Of a stretch of 64,000 nt of DNA, positions 46,322 through 56,132 are shown piece after piece. Made by a program: the position numbers and the translations under genes. Numbering within the stretch: position 1 is the first letter of the stretch; every line of letters begins with the position of its first letter. The stretch is from NCBI RefSeq assembly GCF_030816155.1, contig NZ_JAUSXR010000001.1, positions 2,666,001 through 2,730,000 on the forward strand. The letters are read 5' to 3'. The stretch comes from Arthrobacter woluwensis (GTDB lineage: Bacteria > Actinomycetota > Actinomycetes > Actinomycetales > Micrococcaceae). The notes under the pieces are model-generated. The model was not told the DNA's origin. It saw only the letters and a program-made list of their open reading frames with translations, and did no database searches.

Positions 46322-47818
46322 TCAGCCCACGAACTCCTTCGCCTCGGTGAACCGTTCGTTCAGGCGGGAGTGCCGCTGACCGTACGCGAAGTAGATGGCG
46401 AAGCCGAGCACGAGCCAGAGGAGGAAGAACAGCCAGGTCTGCACGGCCAGGTTGGTCATCAGGTAGACGCAGAGCACGGCGGACAGGGCCGGGAGCACGG
46501 GGCCGAGCGGCACACGGAACGCCGGGCGCAGATCGGGACGCTTGCGGCGCAGCACCAGGATGCCGATCGAGACCATCACGAAGGCGCACAGGGTGCCGAT
46601 GTTGATCATCTCCTCCAGGATGTCCACCTGCGTCAGGCCGGCCACGAGCGCCACGGCCACGCCGCAGAGGATCTGGGTGCGGGCCGGGGTGGAGTGCTTG
46701 TCGCTCGTCTTGGACAGGGCACGCGGCAGCAGGCCGTCGCGGCTCATGGCCAGGACCACACGGGCCAGGCCCATGAGGAGCACCATGATGACCGTGGTGA
46801 GGCCGATCAGCGAGCCGAACGCGATGATCTTGGCGGCGTCGGTGTTGCCGACCGCCTCGAACGCCGTGGTGAGGGTCGGGTTCTTGGCCTTCGCGAGGTC
46901 CGTGTAGGACACCATGCCGGTCAGGGCGAGGGAGACCAGGATGTAGAGGAGCGTGACCAGGGCGAGGCCGCCGAAGATGCCGCGGGGCAGCGTCTTCTGC
47001 GGGTTCTTGACCTCTTCCGCGGAGGTGGCCACGACGTCGAAGCCGATGAAGGCGAAGAACACCAGGGCCGCACCGGCGAAGATGCCCAGGGTGCCGTACT
47101 GTGCCGGGGCGGCGCCCGTCAGGAAGCCGAAGAGGGACTGCTTCATGACGTCTTCCACGGCATTGCCTGCGGTCGGCACGGACTGCGGGACGAACGGGGT
47201 GTAGTTCTCCGCCTTGATGTAGAAGAAGCCCACGATGATCACGAAGAGCACCACGGCGATCTTGATGAGCGTGAAGACATTGCCCACCCGGGCAGAGAGC
47301 TTGGTGCCGAGCACGAGCAGCACGGTGAAGATGGCCACGATCAGGAACGCGCCCCAGTAGACGTCCAGGCCGCCCACATTGATGGCCTCGGGCATCTTGA
47401 CGCCCACCAGGTCGAAGACCTTGGAGAGGTAGATGCCCCAGTACTTGGCGATCACGGCCGCGGCCGTGAAGAGCTCCAGGATGAGGTTCCAGCCGACGAT
47501 CCAGGCCAGGACCTCGCCGAGGGTCGCGTAGGTGAAGACGTAGGCCGAACCCGCCACCGGGATGGCCGTGGCGAATTCGGCGTAGCACATGATCGCCAGC
47601 GCGCACGTGACGGCGGCGATGACGAAGGACAGCGTGACGGCGGGGCCGGCGAAGTTGGCGGCGGCCTTGGCGCCAACGGAGAAGATGCCGGCGCCGACGG
47701 CCACGGCGACGCCCATGATCATGAGGTCCCAGGCACTCAGGGAACGCTTGAGCCGGCGCCCCGGCTCTTCGGCGTCTGCAATTGACTGCTCAATCGACTT
47801 GGTACGGAGAATGTTCAT
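46322..47818 (-). CDS. APC-family amino-acid permease
   Basis: 498 residues with 12 membrane helices. The helix 1 motif VAVGAGIFSVGAKAA and helix 6 motif FFAFIGFDVVATSAEEVKNP are typical of the cationic amino-acid transporter branch. ATG 47818 is used, with ATG 47830 also possible. It imports an amino acid with H+ or Na+, specificity not readable. An inverted repeat about 90 bp upstream (47909-47929) is a candidate operator. Confidence 0.9.
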   Translation of the reverse strand: MNILRTKSIEQSIADAEEPGRRLKRSLSAWDLMIMGVAVAVGAGIFSVGAKAAANFAGPAVTLSFVIAAVTCALAIMCYAEFATAIPVAGSAYVFTYATLGEVLAWIVGWNLILELFTAAAVIAKYWGIYLSKVFDLVGVKMPEAINVGGLDVYWGAFLIVAIFTVLLVLGTKLSARVGNVFTLIKIAVVLFVIIVGFFYIKAENYTPFVPQSVPTAGNAVEDVMKQSLFGFLTGAAPAQYGTLGIFAGAALVFFAFIGFDVVATSAEEVKNPQKTLPRGIFGGLALVTLLYILVSLALTGMVSYTDLAKAKNPTLTTAFEAVGNTDAAKIIAFGSLIGLTTVIMVLLMGLARVVLAMSRDGLLPRALSKTSDKHSTPARTQILCGVAVALVAGLTQVDILEEMINIGTLCAFVMVSIGILVLRRKRPDLRPAFRVPLGPVLPALSAVLCVYLMTNLAVQTWLFFLLWLVLGFAIYFAYGQRHSRLNERFTEAKEFVG

Positions 47819-47908
47819 CGGTGTCCACATTCTGTGTCGTGTAAAGGATCGTCACAAGGGTAGTGTCCACCCCTCGGACACCCCGTACTCGTCCAGTATG
47901 TGAGATTA

Positions 47909-47929
47909 GGAAATGAACACTTCATTTCC
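47909..47929. promoter_or_regulatory. Inverted repeat upstream of the permease
   Basis: Perfect 9-bp arms GGAAATGAA-CAC-TTCATTTCC. It shares AAATGAACACTT with a site before the PL8 lyase gene. It lies between fprA stop and permease start. Confidence 0.45.
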
Positions 47930-47948
47930 CGCATTCTCCCGGAATGGC

Positions 47949-49394
47949 CTACTGACCTCGGGAAATGCTCACCATCTCCTCGCGAGGTACCACCTTGACC
48001 CGCTCGCGCGCAATACTCACGCCGTGCGAACCTCCGTTGGCGGTCGCCTCAGCCCCGAGCGCCAGTTCGTGAGCGTCCAGACGGTTCCAGCCCTCCCACG
48101 TCGTGTACTCGACACCGCGCTCCTCGAGCAGCGCGACGACGGCGTCCTCGGACGGCTCGACGGCGGCGGGCAGCTGGAGGCGGTCCTCCAGGAGGTAGCC
48201 GATGGTTTCGAGGGCGTCACCCTTGGTGTGGCCGATGAGGCCGACCGGTCCACGCTTGATCCAGCCCGTGGCGTACACGCCCGGCACGGGGGCCCCGTCC
48301 GCGCCCAGGACGCGGCCGCCGTCGTTCTTGAGGACGCCACGGCGCTCGTCGAACTCCAGGCCCGGCAGCGGGGAGCCGAAGTAGCCGATGGCGCGGTACA
48401 CGGCCTGGACCGGGTAGTCCACATGCTCGCCGGTGCCGCGGGCATTGCCCGTGCCGTCCAGCTCCATGCGCTCGAAGCGGATGCCGCCCACATGACCGGG
48501 GCGCTCCGGGTCCTCGAGGATCTCCACCGGGGAGTGCAGGAAGTGCAGGTGCAGACGGCGGGACGCGGCGTCCTCGCCCTCGTGCGCCTCCTCCACCAGC
48601 CAGTTGGTCAAGGTGTTGACCATGGTCTTGACCTGGTTGTTCGTCTTGATGGCTTCGTCCGAGGCCTCGTCGAAGTCGAAGTCCTCCGGGTACAGCACGA
48701 TGTCCACGTCCCGGGAGTGGGAGAGCTCGCGCAGCTCCAGCGGGGTGAACTTCACCTGGGCGGGACCGCGGCGTCCGAAGACGTGCACGTCCGTGACCGG
48801 GGACTTCTTCAGGCCCTCATAGACGTTGTCCGGGATCTCGGTGACCAGCAGATCCTCCGCGTGCTTGGACAGGACACGAGCCACATCCAGCGCGACGTTG
48901 CCGTTGCCGATCACGGCGATCTCCTGGGCCTCCAGCGGCCAGTCACGCGGCACGTCCGGGTGGCCGTCGTACCAGGAGACGAAGTCCGCGCCGCCGAAGG
49001 AGCCCTTGAGGTCGATGCCGGGGATGTTCAGCTCCGCGTCCTTGATGGCGCCCGTGGCGAAGATGACCGCGTCATAGTGCTTCTGCAGGTCTTCGAGGCT
49101 GACGTCCTGCCCGAAGTGGACGTTGCCGAAGAAGCGGATGTCGCCGCGGTCCAGGACCTTGTGCAGCGCGTTCACGATGCCCTTGATCCGGGGGTGGTCC
49201 GGGGCGACGCCGTAACGGATCAGGCCGTACGGCGCGGGGTAGCGCTCGAAGAGGTCGATGGAGACCTGCACTTCGCCGTCTTTCACGCCCTGCGACTTCG
49301 TGAGGATGTCTGCGGCGTAGACGCCGGCCGGACCGGAACCGATGATGGCGACGCGCAGAGGGCGGGCGGATGTGTGCACAGACTCGACAGACAA
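47949..49394 (-). CDS. fprA: FprA-type ferredoxin/flavodoxin-NADP+ reductase
   Basis: 481 residues from TTG 49394, chosen because GGAAGG lies just upstream and the residues before it look non-coding. FAD motif IIGSGPAGVYAAD, NADP motif IGNGNVALDVARVL, and C-terminal ATGWIKRGPVGLIGHTKGDA mark the adrenodoxin-reductase-like family (mycobacterial FprA). It transfers electrons from NADPH to ferredoxins. A paralog about 80 percent alike by eye lies at 58297-59784. It shares a 99-bp promoter region with rarD. Confidence 0.9.
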   Translation of the reverse strand: MSVESVHTSARPLRVAIIGSGPAGVYAADILTKSQGVKDGEVQVSIDLFERYPAPYGLIRYGVAPDHPRIKGIVNALHKVLDRGDIRFFGNVHFGQDVSLEDLQKHYDAVIFATGAIKDAELNIPGIDLKGSFGGADFVSWYDGHPDVPRDWPLEAQEIAVIGNGNVALDVARVLSKHAEDLLVTEIPDNVYEGLKKSPVTDVHVFGRRGPAQVKFTPLELRELSHSRDVDIVLYPEDFDFDEASDEAIKTNNQVKTMVNTLTNWLVEEAHEGEDAASRRLHLHFLHSPVEILEDPERPGHVGGIRFERMELDGTGNARGTGEHVDYPVQAVYRAIGYFGSPLPGLEFDERRGVLKNDGGRVLGADGAPVPGVYATGWIKRGPVGLIGHTKGDALETIGYLLEDRLQLPAAVEPSEDAVVALLEERGVEYTTWEGWNRLDAHELALGAEATANGGSHGVSIARERVKVVPREEMVSISRGQ

Positions 49395-49493
49395 GAGCTG
49401 ACCTTCCAAGGTTGACAGTGCCCGCGCCATTAGCGCAGGCAGAACTATTCTAATTGTTCGGAATAACGCCTGCATGCGGCCGGTTGTGCCCAC

Positions 49494-50489
49494 GTGACGG
49501 ACCCCATCTCGAAAACCCTCGCTCCCACCACCCCCGTGAGCGGAACCGCTGGCGGCAACCCGGCAGCCACCTCCGGTGACGCGGCCGAGCAGGCCGCCAA
49601 GCGAGAGCGCCAGGGTCTCGCCTACGGCGTCGGCGCCTACACCCTCTGGGGCCTGCTGCCGCTCTACTTCATGCTGCTGCTTCCGGCCGGCCCGGTGGAG
49701 ATCGTGGCGAACCGGGTGCTCTGGTCCCTGCTCTTCTGCGCCATCCTGCTGACCGTCACGCGTTCCTGGAAGACGTTCACCCTCGTCCTGAAGCGGCCGA
49801 AGACACTCGGCGTCCTGGCGATCGCCGCCCTGCTCATCGCCGTGAACTGGCTCGCGTACACGTTCGGCGTGATGAGCGGGCAGGCCGTGGAAGCCTCGCT
49901 GGGGTACTACATCAATCCGCTGGTCTCGGTGCTGCTCGGCGTCCTGGTCCTGAAGGAACGCCTGCGGGCGCTGCAGTGGACCGCCGTGGGCATCGGGTTC
50001 CTGGCCGTCGTCGTGCTGACGGTGGCGTACGGCAAGCTGCCGTGGATCGCCCTGACCCTCGCCTTCAGCTTCGGCTTCTACGGGCTGGTCAAGAAGAAGG
50101 TGGGGTCCGGCGTCGACTCCATCACCAGCCTCAGCGTGGAGACGCTAGTCCTGGCCCCGTTCGCCGCCGTCACCATGGTGGCGCTGACGCTGAACCAGGC
50201 GGCCACGGTCACCGGCTACGGCTCGGCCCACTTCTGGCTCATGGCCGCGTCCGGCGCGGTGACGGCCGTCCCCCTCGTGTTCTTCGGCGCCTCCGCCGCC
50301 CGCCTCCCGCTGACCACCATCGGCATGCTGCAGTACCTGGCGCCGACGCTCCAGCTGATCATCGCCACCCTGGTCCTCCACGAGCGCATGTCCCCCGAGC
50401 GCTGGATCGGCTTCGGGCTGGTGTGGCTGGGGCTCGTCATCCTCACCGTGGACGCCCTGCGTCATACCATCCGCGTCCGGCGCAGGTGA
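49494..50489 (+). CDS. rarD: RarD/EamA-family transporter
   Basis: 331 residues with ten predicted membrane helices in two EamA repeats, including YTLWGLLPLYFMLL and EIVANRVLWSLLF, typical of RarD. RarD proteins export or import small metabolites; a chloramphenicol link exists for some, not shown here. GTG 49494 is the start. The first 36 residues are a charged cytoplasmic tail. Divergent from fprA. Confidence 0.88.
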   Translation: MTDPISKTLAPTTPVSGTAGGNPAATSGDAAEQAAKRERQGLAYGVGAYTLWGLLPLYFMLLLPAGPVEIVANRVLWSLLFCAILLTVTRSWKTFTLVLKRPKTLGVLAIAALLIAVNWLAYTFGVMSGQAVEASLGYYINPLVSVLLGVLVLKERLRALQWTAVGIGFLAVVVLTVAYGKLPWIALTLAFSFGFYGLVKKKVGSGVDSITSLSVETLVLAPFAAVTMVALTLNQAATVTGYGSAHFWLMAASGAVTAVPLVFFGASAARLPLTTIGMLQYLAPTLQLIIATLVLHERMSPERWIGFGLVWLGLVILTVDALRHTIRVRRR

Positions 50490-50508
50490 AAGTAAATGAA
50501 CACTTTCA
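50487..50508. promoter_or_regulatory. Inverted repeat upstream of the PL8 lyase gene
   Basis: TGAAAGT (50487-50493) and ACTTTCA (50502-50508) pair across 8 bp. It contains AAATGAACACTT, also found at 47911-47922. Confidence 0.4.
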
Positions 50509-50577
50509 ACCTATTGTGATCAAGAACACTCAGCTCTAGGCTCGGACTACCCACTCCCCGAGCACTGGAGGTCCGAG

Positions 50578-53013
50578 TTGTCCGCCGAGCTGAATCGCAG
50601 AACCCTCTTCGCACTCCTGGGGGCCGGCGCGCTCCTGGGCGCCACGGCCGGCTCCGCGAGCGCCGCCCCCGTGGCCTCGCTGGACGAGCTGGTGGCCCGC
50701 CGTCGTCTGATGCTGGCCGGGGACGGCAGTGCCGCCACCGTCCCGGAGCTCGCCCCGGCGCTCCAGGCCATGAGCGACGCCGCCGCCAGGACCTGGGCGT
50801 CCATGATCACCCCGAGCGGGACCTCCGGTCTCTGGGCCGACCTGCCGCTCACGGGCATCGGCAGCGCAGCCGACGCCACCGGCAACATGGGCGTGAGCTT
50901 CAACCGTCTCTTCGACCTGGCCCTCGCTCACGCCACGGCAGGCTCCGCCCAGCACGGTGACGCGAAGCTGGCCTCCGATCTGGTGGCGGCGCTCAGTTAT
51001 CTCAGCACCACCGCTTACAAGAGCGGCATGCGGGCCGCCGGCAACTGGTGGTTCTGGGAGATCGGCGTGCCGCGCAAGGCCGCGGACATCCTGGTGCTGC
51101 TGTACGACGTCGTCCCTGCCGCCCTGCGTTCCTCCCTCCTGGCCGCGGCACGGTACTTCACCCCGGACCCCAATTGGCGCGGCCGCGGCACCAGCCTCGC
51201 GGAGACCGGCGCGAACCGGACGGACAAGGCCCTTTCCTGCGCTCTGCGCGGCATCCTCGACGGCCGGACGGACGAAGTGGCCCTGGCCCGCGACGCCCTC
51301 AGCGACACCGTCCGCAACGGCAAGAACAGCGTGTTCGGCTATGTCACGAGCGGCGATGGCTTCTACGCAGACGGCTCGTTCGTCCAGCACAGCTATCTCC
51401 CGTACGTGGGGACGTACGGGGTGGTCACGCTCGGCGGGATCGCCGAGATCCTGGGCCTGCTGGGTGGCAGTTCCTGGGACGTCACGGACCCGAAGAAGTC
51501 CGTGATCCTGGACGCGGTGGAAGCGAGCTACGCGCCCTTCATCTGGAACGGACGCATGATGGACACGGTCCGCGGCCGGGCGGTGTCCCGCCAGGCCAAC
51601 CCGGATTACGTGGACGGCGCCGGCGCCATCACGGCCATCCTCCTGCTGGCGCCGGGAGCCGGCGAACCGTACCGCAGCCGCTACCTCGCCCTCGTGAAGG
51701 GCTGGCTGGAACGCTGCACGGACGTCTCCCTGTTCGGTCTGCCCGGGCAGAGCATCGCCAAGTCCCTGCTGGTCACCTCGGCCCTCCAGGACTCCTCCAT
51801 CACTCCGGCGCCCGCCCCGGTCTTCACCCGCGCGTTCGGGGACCAGGACCGTCTGGTGCACCACCGGCCGGGGTTCAGTTCGGTGGTCAACGTGTCCTCG
51901 AAACGGATCGGCCGCTACGAATGGGGCAACTTCGAGAACAACCTCGGCTGGTACCAGGGCGACGGCCTGACCTTCGTCTACACCCCGACGGACCCGTCCC
52001 AGTACAGCGCCGATTTCTGGCCGACCGTGGACCCGTACCGCCTGCCCGGAACGACCGTGACCCTTGAACCGCGCGAGAGCGGAGCGGCGAACGGCACCGG
52101 GATCCCCCGCGCGTACCAGGCCTTCGCGGGCGGGCTCGATCTGGACGGCCGTTGGGGTGTCCAGGGCATGGATCACCTGAACTTCAACAAGACCCTCAGC
52201 GCGCGCAAGTCGTGGTTCTTCCTGGAGGACAAGGTGGTCTGCCTGGGTGCCGGGATCACCTCCTCCGGCCCGCACGAGGTGATCACCACCGTGGAGAACC
52301 GGGCCTTCCCTCCCGGCAAGGCGCCGGAACTGCGCACCGACAACCGCAAGCGGACCCTGGCACCCGGAGACGCCCGCGTCAGGATCACCCGCAACGCCCA
52401 CATCGTGGGTCATGGCGGCTATGTTCTGCTGCCCGCGGAGAACGTGAGCGGAGACGTCACCGTGGCGGTGGTGGCCCGCACCGGAACGTGGAAGGCCATC
52501 AACTCCGGCGCCGACACGGGCGGCTCGGACGAGGTCAAGACCCGCGACTACGTCACCATCACCCACAGCCACGGCACGGGGACTCAGGGTGGTGGCTACG
52601 CGTACTTGATGCTGCCGGGCGCGGAGCACTCGGACACCTTCAAGGAGTCGGCGAACCCCTCGGTGCGGGTCCTCGCGAACACGGCGGAGGTGCAGATCGT
52701 GGAGGACCGCGCGCAGGGCGTGACGCTGGCCAACTTCTTCGCCGCCACCCCGGCGGACACGAACCCCACGCACGGCGTCACCGTGAGCGGTCCGTGCTCG
52801 CTGGCGTTCCGGAAGGACGACGACGGGAAGGTGACGGTCGCGCTCTCCGACCCGAGCCGCACCCAGGCCGTCGCCCGGGTGAGCCTGGCGGGGGTGGCGG
52901 TGTCCGGCGTCGTGAGTCCGGATCCCGGCGTGACCGTGGTGAGCACCTCACCGCTCACGCTCGAGGTCGCGCTGGACGGGCACGGCCATGCCCGCACGGT
53001 GGTGCTGCGCTGA
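50578..53013 (+). CDS. Tat-exported polysaccharide lyase family 8 (hyaluronate/chondroitin/xanthan lyase type)
   Basis: 811 residues from TTG 50578 after GGAGG. A Tat-type signal (NRRTL then hydrophobic, to about 30) exports it. The alpha/alpha toroid holds Asn213 (GANRTDK), His271 and Tyr280 (FVQHSYLPYVGTY), Arg334 and Arg338, with the His-to-Tyr and Tyr-to-Arg spacing of the Arthrobacter chondroitin AC lyase. WWFWEIG at about 157 is the aromatic patch. It cleaves uronic-acid polysaccharides by beta-elimination; exact substrate is unresolved. Stands alone, with a strong terminator. Confidence 0.92.
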   Translation: MSAELNRRTLFALLGAGALLGATAGSASAAPVASLDELVARRRLMLAGDGSAATVPELAPALQAMSDAAARTWASMITPSGTSGLWADLPLTGIGSAADATGNMGVSFNRLFDLALAHATAGSAQHGDAKLASDLVAALSYLSTTAYKSGMRAAGNWWFWEIGVPRKAADILVLLYDVVPAALRSSLLAAARYFTPDPNWRGRGTSLAETGANRTDKALSCALRGILDGRTDEVALARDALSDTVRNGKNSVFGYVTSGDGFYADGSFVQHSYLPYVGTYGVVTLGGIAEILGLLGGSSWDVTDPKKSVILDAVEASYAPFIWNGRMMDTVRGRAVSRQANPDYVDGAGAITAILLLAPGAGEPYRSRYLALVKGWLERCTDVSLFGLPGQSIAKSLLVTSALQDSSITPAPAPVFTRAFGDQDRLVHHRPGFSSVVNVSSKRIGRYEWGNFENNLGWYQGDGLTFVYTPTDPSQYSADFWPTVDPYRLPGTTVTLEPRESGAANGTGIPRAYQAFAGGLDLDGRWGVQGMDHLNFNKTLSARKSWFFLEDKVVCLGAGITSSGPHEVITTVENRAFPPGKAPELRTDNRKRTLAPGDARVRITRNAHIVGHGGYVLLPAENVSGDVTVAVVARTGTWKAINSGADTGGSDEVKTRDYVTITHSHGTGTQGGGYAYLMLPGAEHSDTFKESANPSVRVLANTAEVQIVEDRAQGVTLANFFAATPADTNPTHGVTVSGPCSLAFRKDDDGKVTVALSDPSRTQAVARVSLAGVAVSGVVSPDPGVTVVSTSPLTLEVALDGHGHARTVVLR

Positions 53014-53019
53014 TCCCCC

Positions 53020-53066
53020 GGTCGAGGCGGGCGGCCTTGGTTAAAACAAGGCCGCCCGCCTCGACC
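53020..53066. terminator. Bidirectional terminator between PL8 lyase and gabT
   Basis: Perfect 20-bp arms GGTCGAGGCGGGCGGCCTTG and complement with AT-rich loop GTTAAAA. Genes converge. Confidence 0.8.
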
Positions 53067-53129
53067 GTTCGCGGGCAGGTGAACGGTCGGGACGGGCGGC
53101 CAGGCTCAGAGAGCCGGAGCCGGGAAGGC

Positions 53130-54482
53130 TCAGGCGTTGGCGCGGATCGCTGCCTCGAGGACGTCGAGCGCGTCGTTGAGGAGGTCCTCACCGATCGTGA
53201 GCGGCGGCAGGAGACGGATCACGTTGCCGTAGGTGCCACAGGTCAGGATGATGACGCCCTGGGCCAGGCAGTAGTCGGCGATCGCCTTGGTCAGCGCGGC
53301 ATTCGGCTCCTTGGAACCTGCCACCACGAGCTCGATGGCCTGCATGGCGCCACGGCCACGCACGTCACCGATCACGGAGAGCTCGCCGGCCAGCTTGTTC
53401 ATGCGGTCCTGGATGAGCTGACCGATGCGCTCGGCACGGGCGTTCAGGTCGAACTGTTCCATGGTCTCGATCGCGGCGAGAGCGGCCGCACAGGCCACCG
53501 GGTTGCCACCGTAGGTGCCGCCCAGACCGCCACCGTGAACGGCGTTGAGCAGCTCGGCGCGACCGGTGACGGCGGACAGCGGCATGCCGCCGGCGATGCC
53601 CTTGGCCATGGTGATCAGGTCAGGGACGACGCCCTCGTGATCGACGGCGAACCACTTGCCGGTGCGGCAGAAGCCGGCCTGGACCTCGTCAGCGATGAAG
53701 ACGACGCCGTTCTCCTTGGCCCACGCGGCCAGGGTCGGGAGGAAGCCCTCGGCGGGGACGATGAAGCCGCCCTCACCCTGGATGGGCTCGATGATGATCG
53801 CGGCGACCTCGCTGCCGCCGATCTGCTTCTCGATGGCGAGGATGGCGCGCTGGGCGGCCTCGGTGCCCGTGATCTCCGGGTTCTCCTCGCGGTACGGGTA
53901 GCTCATCGGCAGGCGGTAGATGTCCGAGGCGAACGGACCGAAGCCGCTCTTGTACGGCATGGCCTTGGCGGTCAGCGCCATGGTCAGGTTGGTGCGGCCG
54001 TGGTAGGCGTGGTCGAACGCGACGACGGCGTTGCGGCCGGTGGCCTTGCGGGCGATCTTGATGGCGTTCTCGACGGCTTCGGCGCCGGAGTTGAACAGCA
54101 CGGAGCGCTTCTCGTGGTCGCCCGGGGTCAGCTCGTTGAGCTTCTCGGCGACGGCGACGTAACCCTCGTACGGGGTGACCATGAAGCAGGTGTGCGTGAA
54201 GTGCTGCACGGCTTCCTGGACCGCGGCGACGACGGCCGGGGCGGAGGCGCCGACGCTCGTCACGGCGATGCCGGAGCCGAGGTCGATGAAGGAGTTGCCA
54301 TCCACGTCCTTGATGATGCCGCCATCGCCATCGGCGATGTAGACGGGGACGGAGGAGGCGACGCCGCCGGCGACGACGGCGTCACGGCGGGCTGCCAGCT
54401 CGAGAGACTTCGGGCCGGGGAACTCGCCGATGTTGCGCTTCTGCTCGAGGCGGTAGCTGAGCTCGGTGGTGGTTGCAGTCAT
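53130..54482 (-). CDS. gabT: 4-aminobutyrate aminotransferase
   Basis: 450 residues, class III PLP aminotransferase: ADEVQAGFCRTGKWFA, the PLP-lysine in LITMAKGIAGGMPLSAV, and GGLGGTYGGNPVACAAA. It moves the amino group of GABA to 2-oxoglutarate. No gabD is next to it in the window. Divergent from a PucR-type regulator, an arrangement matching GabR of Corynebacterium glutamicum, a PucR-type activator of gabTDP. Confidence 0.93.
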   Translation of the reverse strand: MTATTTELSYRLEQKRNIGEFPGPKSLELAARRDAVVAGGVASSVPVYIADGDGGIIKDVDGNSFIDLGSGIAVTSVGASAPAVVAAVQEAVQHFTHTCFMVTPYEGYVAVAEKLNELTPGDHEKRSVLFNSGAEAVENAIKIARKATGRNAVVAFDHAYHGRTNLTMALTAKAMPYKSGFGPFASDIYRLPMSYPYREENPEITGTEAAQRAILAIEKQIGGSEVAAIIIEPIQGEGGFIVPAEGFLPTLAAWAKENGVVFIADEVQAGFCRTGKWFAVDHEGVVPDLITMAKGIAGGMPLSAVTGRAELLNAVHGGGLGGTYGGNPVACAAALAAIETMEQFDLNARAERIGQLIQDRMNKLAGELSVIGDVRGRGAMQAIELVVAGSKEPNAALTKAIADYCLAQGVIILTCGTYGNVIRLLPPLTIGEDLLNDALDVLEAAIRANA

Positions 54483-54566
54483 GGGGGACTCTTTCCTTCT
54501 TAGTCGCCTGCGACGGGTGTGACTTCGAGCATAGGATGACGAAAGCTCGCCGATGTATAGGCGGGT

Positions 54567-54610
54567 GCACAGCCAAACCCCAAGCCTGCTGTGCGGGAGT
54601 CCAAAGGACT
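54567..54610. promoter_or_regulatory. Inverted repeats in the gabT/pucR-type promoter region
   Basis: GCACAGC (54567-54573) and GCTGTGC (54588-54594) are inverted with 14 bp between. AGTCC-AAA-GGACT (54598-54610) follows. Both are candidate regulator sites. Confidence 0.4.
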
Positions 54611-54624
54611 TCTATGATGGGATC

Positions 54625-56073
54625 ATGTCCATCACGCTGGCGGCACTTCTGTCCGTTCCGTCTCTCAAGCTTAAGAAGGTCGGGGCCGCCGAGTCGACCC
54701 TTTCCACCCCGATTCAGTGGGTGGCCGTCACGGAGCAGGAGAACCCGCAGCGCTTCCTGAGCGGCGGCGAGCTCGTGCTGACCACGGGACTGCGCCAGAA
54801 GACGGCCGCCGCGCAGCGCCACTTCGTGCGCATGGTGCAGCGCTCCGGAGCGGTCGGGATCGGCTTCGGCACGGGCCTGTCCTCCGAAGTGGTGCCCCCG
54901 GCCCTCGTGGCGGAGGCGAACCGCTGGGACATCCCCGTCGTGGAGGTCCCGTACGAGACCCCGTTCATCGCACTGGGGAAGCTCGTGGCGGAGGCGCAGC
55001 ACGCGGACCACCTCGCCAAGCTGGAACGCATGCTCTCCGGGCACCAGGTCCTGGCCCGTTCCCTCCTCTCAGGCGGCGGGCTGCCCGCCCTGCTGCGGCA
55101 ACTGGCGGGACTGCTCCGCACGGACCTGCGGCTGCGGCGCTACGGACGCGAGATCTTCAGCACCACCGCAGGCTCCCTTGGTGAATCCGACTCCGGACGC
55201 TGGCTGGACGTGGCCATCTCCACCGGTCAGCGCGACGCCACCACACTCCAGGTCCGCGAGCCCTTCCGGGACGCCGGCATCCTGGACTACGCGAAGAGCC
55301 TCATCAGCCTCGAACTGAACAACCAGAAGCACCAGCGGGACGCCTCCCGGAAGCTGGCAGGGCAGGTCATGCAGGACGTCATCCGCGGCGTGCTGGACCC
55401 GAAGGACGCCGGCACCAGGCTCGCGACCATCGGTGTGGCTGCGGCCAAACGTCATGTGGTGATCCTCGTGCGGCCGGCGCCGGGCAACACGCCGGCTCAG
55501 AACAAGGCCATCATGTCCACGCCCCTGCCGCCCGAGCTCGAAGGCATCCCGACCGCCGTCGTCGACTCCGAGCTGCTCATCATCACGCCGGAGGACAAGA
55601 CCGCCGTGGAGGCCGCCAAGGCCGTCCACGCGCTGCTGGCCGAGGCCGGGCTCAAGGCGACGATCGGGATCGGCGGCCACTACGCCAAGGCGAACGGCCT
55701 GCGGTGGAGCTACTTCGAGGCGCGCGACGCCGTCGCCCGCGGACTGCCGGTCAACGAACCCGAACGGCTCAGCCTGACGTCGCTGCTGCTGGCGAGTGAG
55801 GACGTGCCGCTGTCCGACATGGCGATGGAGACCCTCAAACCGCTCTACGACTTCGACGCCGCGCACGGCGCCGGACTGCTCAGCACCCTGGAGAGCTACC
55901 TCGAACACGACGGCTCCGTGGCGGCCGTGGCGCAGGCACTCACGCTGCACCGCAACACCGTCCGGTACCGCCTGGCCCAGATCACCGAGCTCAGCGGCTA
56001 CGACCCCTCCACCACGGCGGACCGCGTCCAGCTCTGGCTGGCCCTGGCGATCTCCCGCCTCGGGACCCGCTGA
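54625..56073 (+). CDS. PucR-family regulator (GabR-like)
   Basis: 482 residues: N-terminal PucR ligand-sensing domain (about 1-120, WVAVTEQENPQRFLSGGELVLTTG), a middle GGDEF-like region, and a C-terminal HTH_30 (VAAVAQALTLHRNTVRYRLAQITEL). Start ATG 54625. Divergent from gabT, so it probably activates GABA use. The ligand is unknown; GABA itself or a product is plausible. Confidence 0.85.
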   Translation: MSITLAALLSVPSLKLKKVGAAESTLSTPIQWVAVTEQENPQRFLSGGELVLTTGLRQKTAAAQRHFVRMVQRSGAVGIGFGTGLSSEVVPPALVAEANRWDIPVVEVPYETPFIALGKLVAEAQHADHLAKLERMLSGHQVLARSLLSGGGLPALLRQLAGLLRTDLRLRRYGREIFSTTAGSLGESDSGRWLDVAISTGQRDATTLQVREPFRDAGILDYAKSLISLELNNQKHQRDASRKLAGQVMQDVIRGVLDPKDAGTRLATIGVAAAKRHVVILVRPAPGNTPAQNKAIMSTPLPPELEGIPTAVVDSELLIITPEDKTAVEAAKAVHALLAEAGLKATIGIGGHYAKANGLRWSYFEARDAVARGLPVNEPERLSLTSLLLASEDVPLSDMAMETLKPLYDFDAAHGAGLLSTLESYLEHDGSVAAVAQALTLHRNTVRYRLAQITELSGYDPSTTADRVQLWLALAISRLGTR

Positions 56074-56132
56074 GTCACCCTCACGCCGGCCACTTTCTGT
56101 GGCGCTCATCACGGAATGGCATACCAGAAGGA

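Noticed and set aside
50536..52773. Long reverse open frame within the PL8 lyase gene
   Set aside because: Arg/Gly/Val-rich shadow; the sense protein has a complete active site.
52152..54503. Long forward open frame across the lyase end and gabT
   Set aside because: It crosses two real genes and a terminator.
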